Assembly: GCA_023935145.1 (NCBI GenBank)
Contig: CM043700.1
Location: forward strand, 142,844,828-142,908,827
Source: Bretschneidera sinensis
Lineage: Eukaryota; Streptophyta; Magnoliopsida; Brassicales; Akaniaceae
Length of the DNA stretch: 64,000 nt
Direction of reading: 5' to 3'
Shown: positions 60,796 through 64,000 of the stretch, one piece after another
How positions within the stretch are numbered: the first letter of the stretch is position 1
Layout: the number at the start of each line of letters is the position of its first letter
Translations under genes and position numbers: made by a program
The notes under the pieces: model-generated
Told to the model about the DNA's origin: nothing
What the model saw: the letters and a program-made list of their open reading frames with translations, nothing else
The model's database searches: none

Positions 60796-60830
<35 letters not shown>
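60796..60830. repeat. (AT)n microsatellite
   Basis: About 17 AT units without interruption. Confidence 0.95.
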
Positions 60831-60831
<1 letters not shown>

Positions 60832-62884
60832 CCGCAGTTAAACAAATTTCTTTAGTACCCCTTATGTTTGATGATACAACAAAATGAAAGGTCGCGGTGT
60901 TTTTTAAAAAAAAATTTCCTCTAGGAGAGAGAAATTAAGAACTTAAGTTGCACTAAATGCCAAGTTGCGTATGCAATTTGTTTAACAGATCCATTGACCC
61001 TTGGTGTTTGGTAGTACTTCCCCTTGAATAAAATATGCCGCCTACCTTAACAACATACGCAAGTTAAGATTGTTGGATAATGATTATGGGCTAAGTGAAA
61101 TTAATCTTTCATAGAAGAAATAATTTTCATTTAATCTTATGTTGTATAACATAAAAATCATTTCATTTTTTTCACTTATAATTCATAATCAATATTCAAA
61201 ATACAATACTAATTTCTTAATCAGACCATAAAAATATAACTAATAAATCTATATCTATTCATTAAAAAAAATTATAACCTACAAATACTCTACCCGAATC
61301 TATTAAGTATTAAAAGTAATACCGTATCGATTCCTAATCTATTAACAATTATCCATATCTTACTCAAACAGACTCGAATAAATAGAATACCTCTTAAAAA
61401 TTTACCCCTTAGAGAGGAGTAGAAGTAGAGATAGAAAAATTGATAATTTAGAAAAAGTCAAATTAGTTCAATAATTTAAAGAGAGAGGGAGAGATGTGTA
61501 GTCCGTGAATCACTTGTTGGCTCATAAAATAGTATGTACTGCATACTTTTCAACAAGTCTCTGTACGTTGCCATAAGCATCAAGGCAGTGAACAATCCTA
61601 TTCTGGAACGGCATGATATTCGTCATATTGGACTGCCTTAATTGATGCTTTTTGATTGAATGAAAATACTTTCAGTGTTTTATTACAAATCGGCTACAGA
61701 CAATAAACAAAGCATCAGTATTGTGCTTCAAAAGTTTTTGGATTCACCCATGCACGTCTCTTTGCTACCAACACCAAGAAAAATAAATGCGTCTGGATTT
61801 TCCGTGGCTAACATATTGATTCATAATGATGGCCTGAAGGGCATCACTAAAAAAAAACCCTAAAACGTGGAGTCTCCAAGTTTGTAGGACAATCCTGCTA
61901 ATCATAACCCACCAATCCAAAGAAGCTAATAAATTTCTTTCAAAATGTATAGAAAATACAAAGTTGGTAACTTTGACATATTTATATTTGACCTTATAAT
62001 CATTTCAGAACATGTGCCCACTTTTTTTTTTTTTTAGCTTCGTCCAACAATTTCTTGAAATCGTGTTAAGTAAGAATTTTCTATTTGAAAAGACTGTGAA
62101 AATGTGAAAATCATAATTCAAATCTTATATTTATTTAAAAATCGAAATAGAGTTACGTTTATGGTGAGATTGAATGTTTTGTTAATGTGATATTTAATCT
62201 CACCATAAACTTGATTTCCATTTCAATTCTTAAATGGAGAGGATCTTAGTCTAATTATTTTTTATAAAAAAAATTATATAATTAAGATAATAAAAGTAAA
62301 CTTAGAACTTTACTTTTAGAAAGGAGATGTCATTCACAATTGAGTTATATCCAAGCCACAACATGTGGAGGGTTTGATTACCAGATTAAGTAACTTTTAA
62401 AAATTATGTAACAAAAAAATTAAAAAAGTCTATTAGAGGTTTGATGGGATTGCATGCTTATCCATAATGAATTCGGATGCAGTGGCTCCAAGCAAAGCCC
62501 TCCAATTTCCAACATGTCCCATACGTTTACAGTAATTCTCTCACCACCAACTTGGCTTCACTATCACACTTTCATGTGCTCACTTTAACAAAAGTGTGAA
62601 AAGAAACAAGACATGCCCCCAAGTTAATAAAAGAGATGAGATATGATATTTGCTTCTTTCAGTTTTTGTAAAAATATATAATAAAAAAAACAATTCCTTT
62701 AATATGTATTCAAAGTAATTTCACACACGTACATTTAATTATTCAATTTTTTTCATCATTATCAACAAGAGCATACAAATTAACCAGGAAAAATATTACA
62801 ATAAAATTATAAAAAAAAATCTGAAAAATAAAAGGATGAAGAAACAAGTTTACATAAATAGCTGAATACACAAATCAATCAAAT

Positions 62885-63259
62885 CTAAACACTAAAACAC
62901 CAAACGTGATGGTGGTAGTGGTGATAGTTCATGTGTTGCTCTTTGTCGATCAAGCCTTGGACATAGCGAAACTCCTCCACTTGGCAAGGGATGGTGATGG
63001 GTCCTTTCTGATCAAAACCAAACTCTTCTTCTGCTTCCTTCAATAGCTGCATGAACAGAGGGTGATTTATGTAAATCACAGGGATCACAAACCTCTGCAT
63101 CTCCTCACCCACCAAGATTGCTACACACCCTTTTGGGATATCTCGCATCATCATCTGATCCTTCTTATTAGTACCATGATGATCATGGTGAAAGTGGATC
63201 TGTGGCATGTGAAGATGAAAACTGATCAAGTGGTGATTCTTATCTCCAGTACACCCCAT
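62885..63259 (-). CDS. SAUR32: SAUR family protein (SAUR32-like)
   Basis: Single-exon CDS of 124 residues, as usual for SAURs. I start at ATG 63259 (MGCTGDKNHH); the in-frame codons upstream are TTG. A His-rich amino end (HLHMPQIHFHHDHH, about 17-30) precedes the SAUR domain, about residues 38-105: DIPKGCVAILVG, QRFVIPVIYINHPLF, LLKEAEEEFGFDQKGPITIPC. The His-rich start and FVIPVIYINHP are typical of the SAUR32 branch. SAURs inhibit PP2C.D phosphatases, thereby raising plasma-membrane H+-ATPase activity and cell expansion; SAUR32-type members act in apical-hook and stress growth. I recall the Arabidopsis homologue next to CRK3, as here. Confidence 0.93.
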   Translation of the reverse strand: MGCTGDKNHHLISFHLHMPQIHFHHDHHGTNKKDQMMMRDIPKGCVAILVGEEMQRFVIPVIYINHPLFMQLLKEAEEEFGFDQKGPITIPCQVEEFRYVQGLIDKEQHMNYHHYHHHVWCFSV

Positions 63260-64000
63260 TTTCAACAAATTAACACCAATAAAGGAAGAAAAAAAAAGAA
63301 AGAGAGAAAAAATAGTATTCTCTCAAACCTTGTTTCAGTTTCTTGTGAGGTTATGAGAAAACTAGAGAGAAAGGCCAAGGATCAGAGGAAGAAATGGCAA
63401 GCTTGAAAAGGGTAAAAGAAGAATCTGTTAGAGATCTTGGTATGTTGCTCATTATAGATGACAATCAAAGGTTATCAACATGTATGATCTAAGATTGAGA
63501 TTTTGATGAGAGAATGAATTTTGATGAGGTTAGATATATATAGGGATCAAGGAAAAAGAGAGTTGTAGGGTTTGTTTTGTTTGTGGTTTGTACACAGAAG
63601 GGGCTTGTTTCTTTTTCTACTACTATCATCTTAGTCTTCTAGACTGAGGTAGAAACAGCTGAAATAGTCCTTAACGGTAGGTATATTATTATTATTATAT
63701 TATTTTGTTATTGCCGTCTAAGACAGGTTTTGCTACAGCCGGAATTTGTACGCGCTATGTACAGGTCATGAGTGTTGCTATTTCCACGAATTTCACATCT
63801 TCCTAATTTCACGTTTATACATATAAAGAGGATAAGGGCTTTGGAAATTTTTTTGCCGGACACGCATTTAGTGGACCAAGTGGTAGATATATGCCGCGCA
63901 AAGTCAACTGGAATGAGAGAAAAACTTTTATCTTAGACATTAAATTTTTATATTTATATTAAAAAAAATTCTTATAATTATAATTTATGATTACAAAATG
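63260..64000. other. SAUR promoter and upstream region
   Basis: A purine-rich leader on the plus strand near 63280-63400, then a TATATATA motif near 63534-63541 that could be the TATA box for the SAUR gene, about 275 bases before its ATG. I saw no TGTCTC auxin-response element. The end of the window is AT-rich and empty. Confidence 0.4.

Larger units (their letters stand above)
58693..62884. other. Intergenic region between CRK and SAUR genes
   Basis: AT-rich. It contains a broken coding relic near 59.8 kb, an (AT)n microsatellite near 60.8 kb, and otherwise only short low-complexity ORFs. The 3'UTR of the CRK gene lies at the left edge. Confidence 0.45.

Noticed and set aside
60796..60830. 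AT array as an origin or matrix-attachment site
   Set aside because: A plain microsatellite; nothing else supports a special role.

Overview
The window is nuclear DNA of a flowering plant, very probably a eudicot. It is AT-rich, its genes carry short GT-AG introns (most exons below were placed by eye from splice sites and reading phase), it has long gene-free AT stretches, and its mobile DNA is of plant type (Copia LTR relics, a TRIM, a LINE tail, SINE-like inserts). No bacterial or viral backbone, CRISPR array or rRNA gene is visible.

Layout. 0.6-1.1 kb: a short BAP31-like ER membrane protein (+). 5.2-5.9 kb: the zinc-binding tail of a LINE reverse transcriptase. 6.7-7.1 kb: a PADRE/DUF4228 stress protein (+). 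7.8-9.4 kb: a two-exon chloroplast small heat-shock protein, HSP21 type (-), with heat-shock elements upstream. 12.2-14.4 kb: an IQD calmodulin-binding scaffold protein (+) with an in-frame 99-bp tandem duplication. 16.3-18.4 kb: a growth-regulating factor (-) with an intact miR396 target site. 18.4-23.6 kb: AT-rich gene desert. 23.6-27.1 kb: an LRR receptor kinase of the PEPR/subfamily XI type (+). 27.9-29.7 kb: a 72-residue membrane-anchored protein of unknown function (-), divergent from a GRF-interacting factor (GIF, SSXT/SNH family; +) at 30.1-32.8 kb. 35.6-46.5 kb: a 15-exon, 845-residue coiled-coil protein of unknown function (-). Its 6-kb eighth intron holds a rearranged Copia-like cluster and a strikingly palindromic TRIM retroelement. 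46.5-52.2 kb: mostly empty. 52.2-58.7 kb: an 11-exon CDPK-related kinase (+). 62.9-63.3 kb: a SAUR32-like gene (-).

How the genes relate. GRF transcription factors and GIF coactivators form one complex that drives leaf and meristem cell proliferation. Here both partners lie within 17 kb, and the GRF is under miR396 control. From memory of Arabidopsis gene order, the IQD-GIF pair matches IQD17/GIF3 and IQD18/GIF2, and the CRK-SAUR pair matches CRK3/SAUR32, so the window probably preserves ancestral microsynteny.

The most unusual structure is at 38392-39627. It is a miniature LTR element (172-bp LTRs, 70-bp internal region with primer-binding site and polypurine tract) present as a tail-to-tail inverted multimer. 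Both outer ends are U3 ends, and a 5-bp target duplication flanks the whole array, as if a palindromic cDNA had been integrated in one event.
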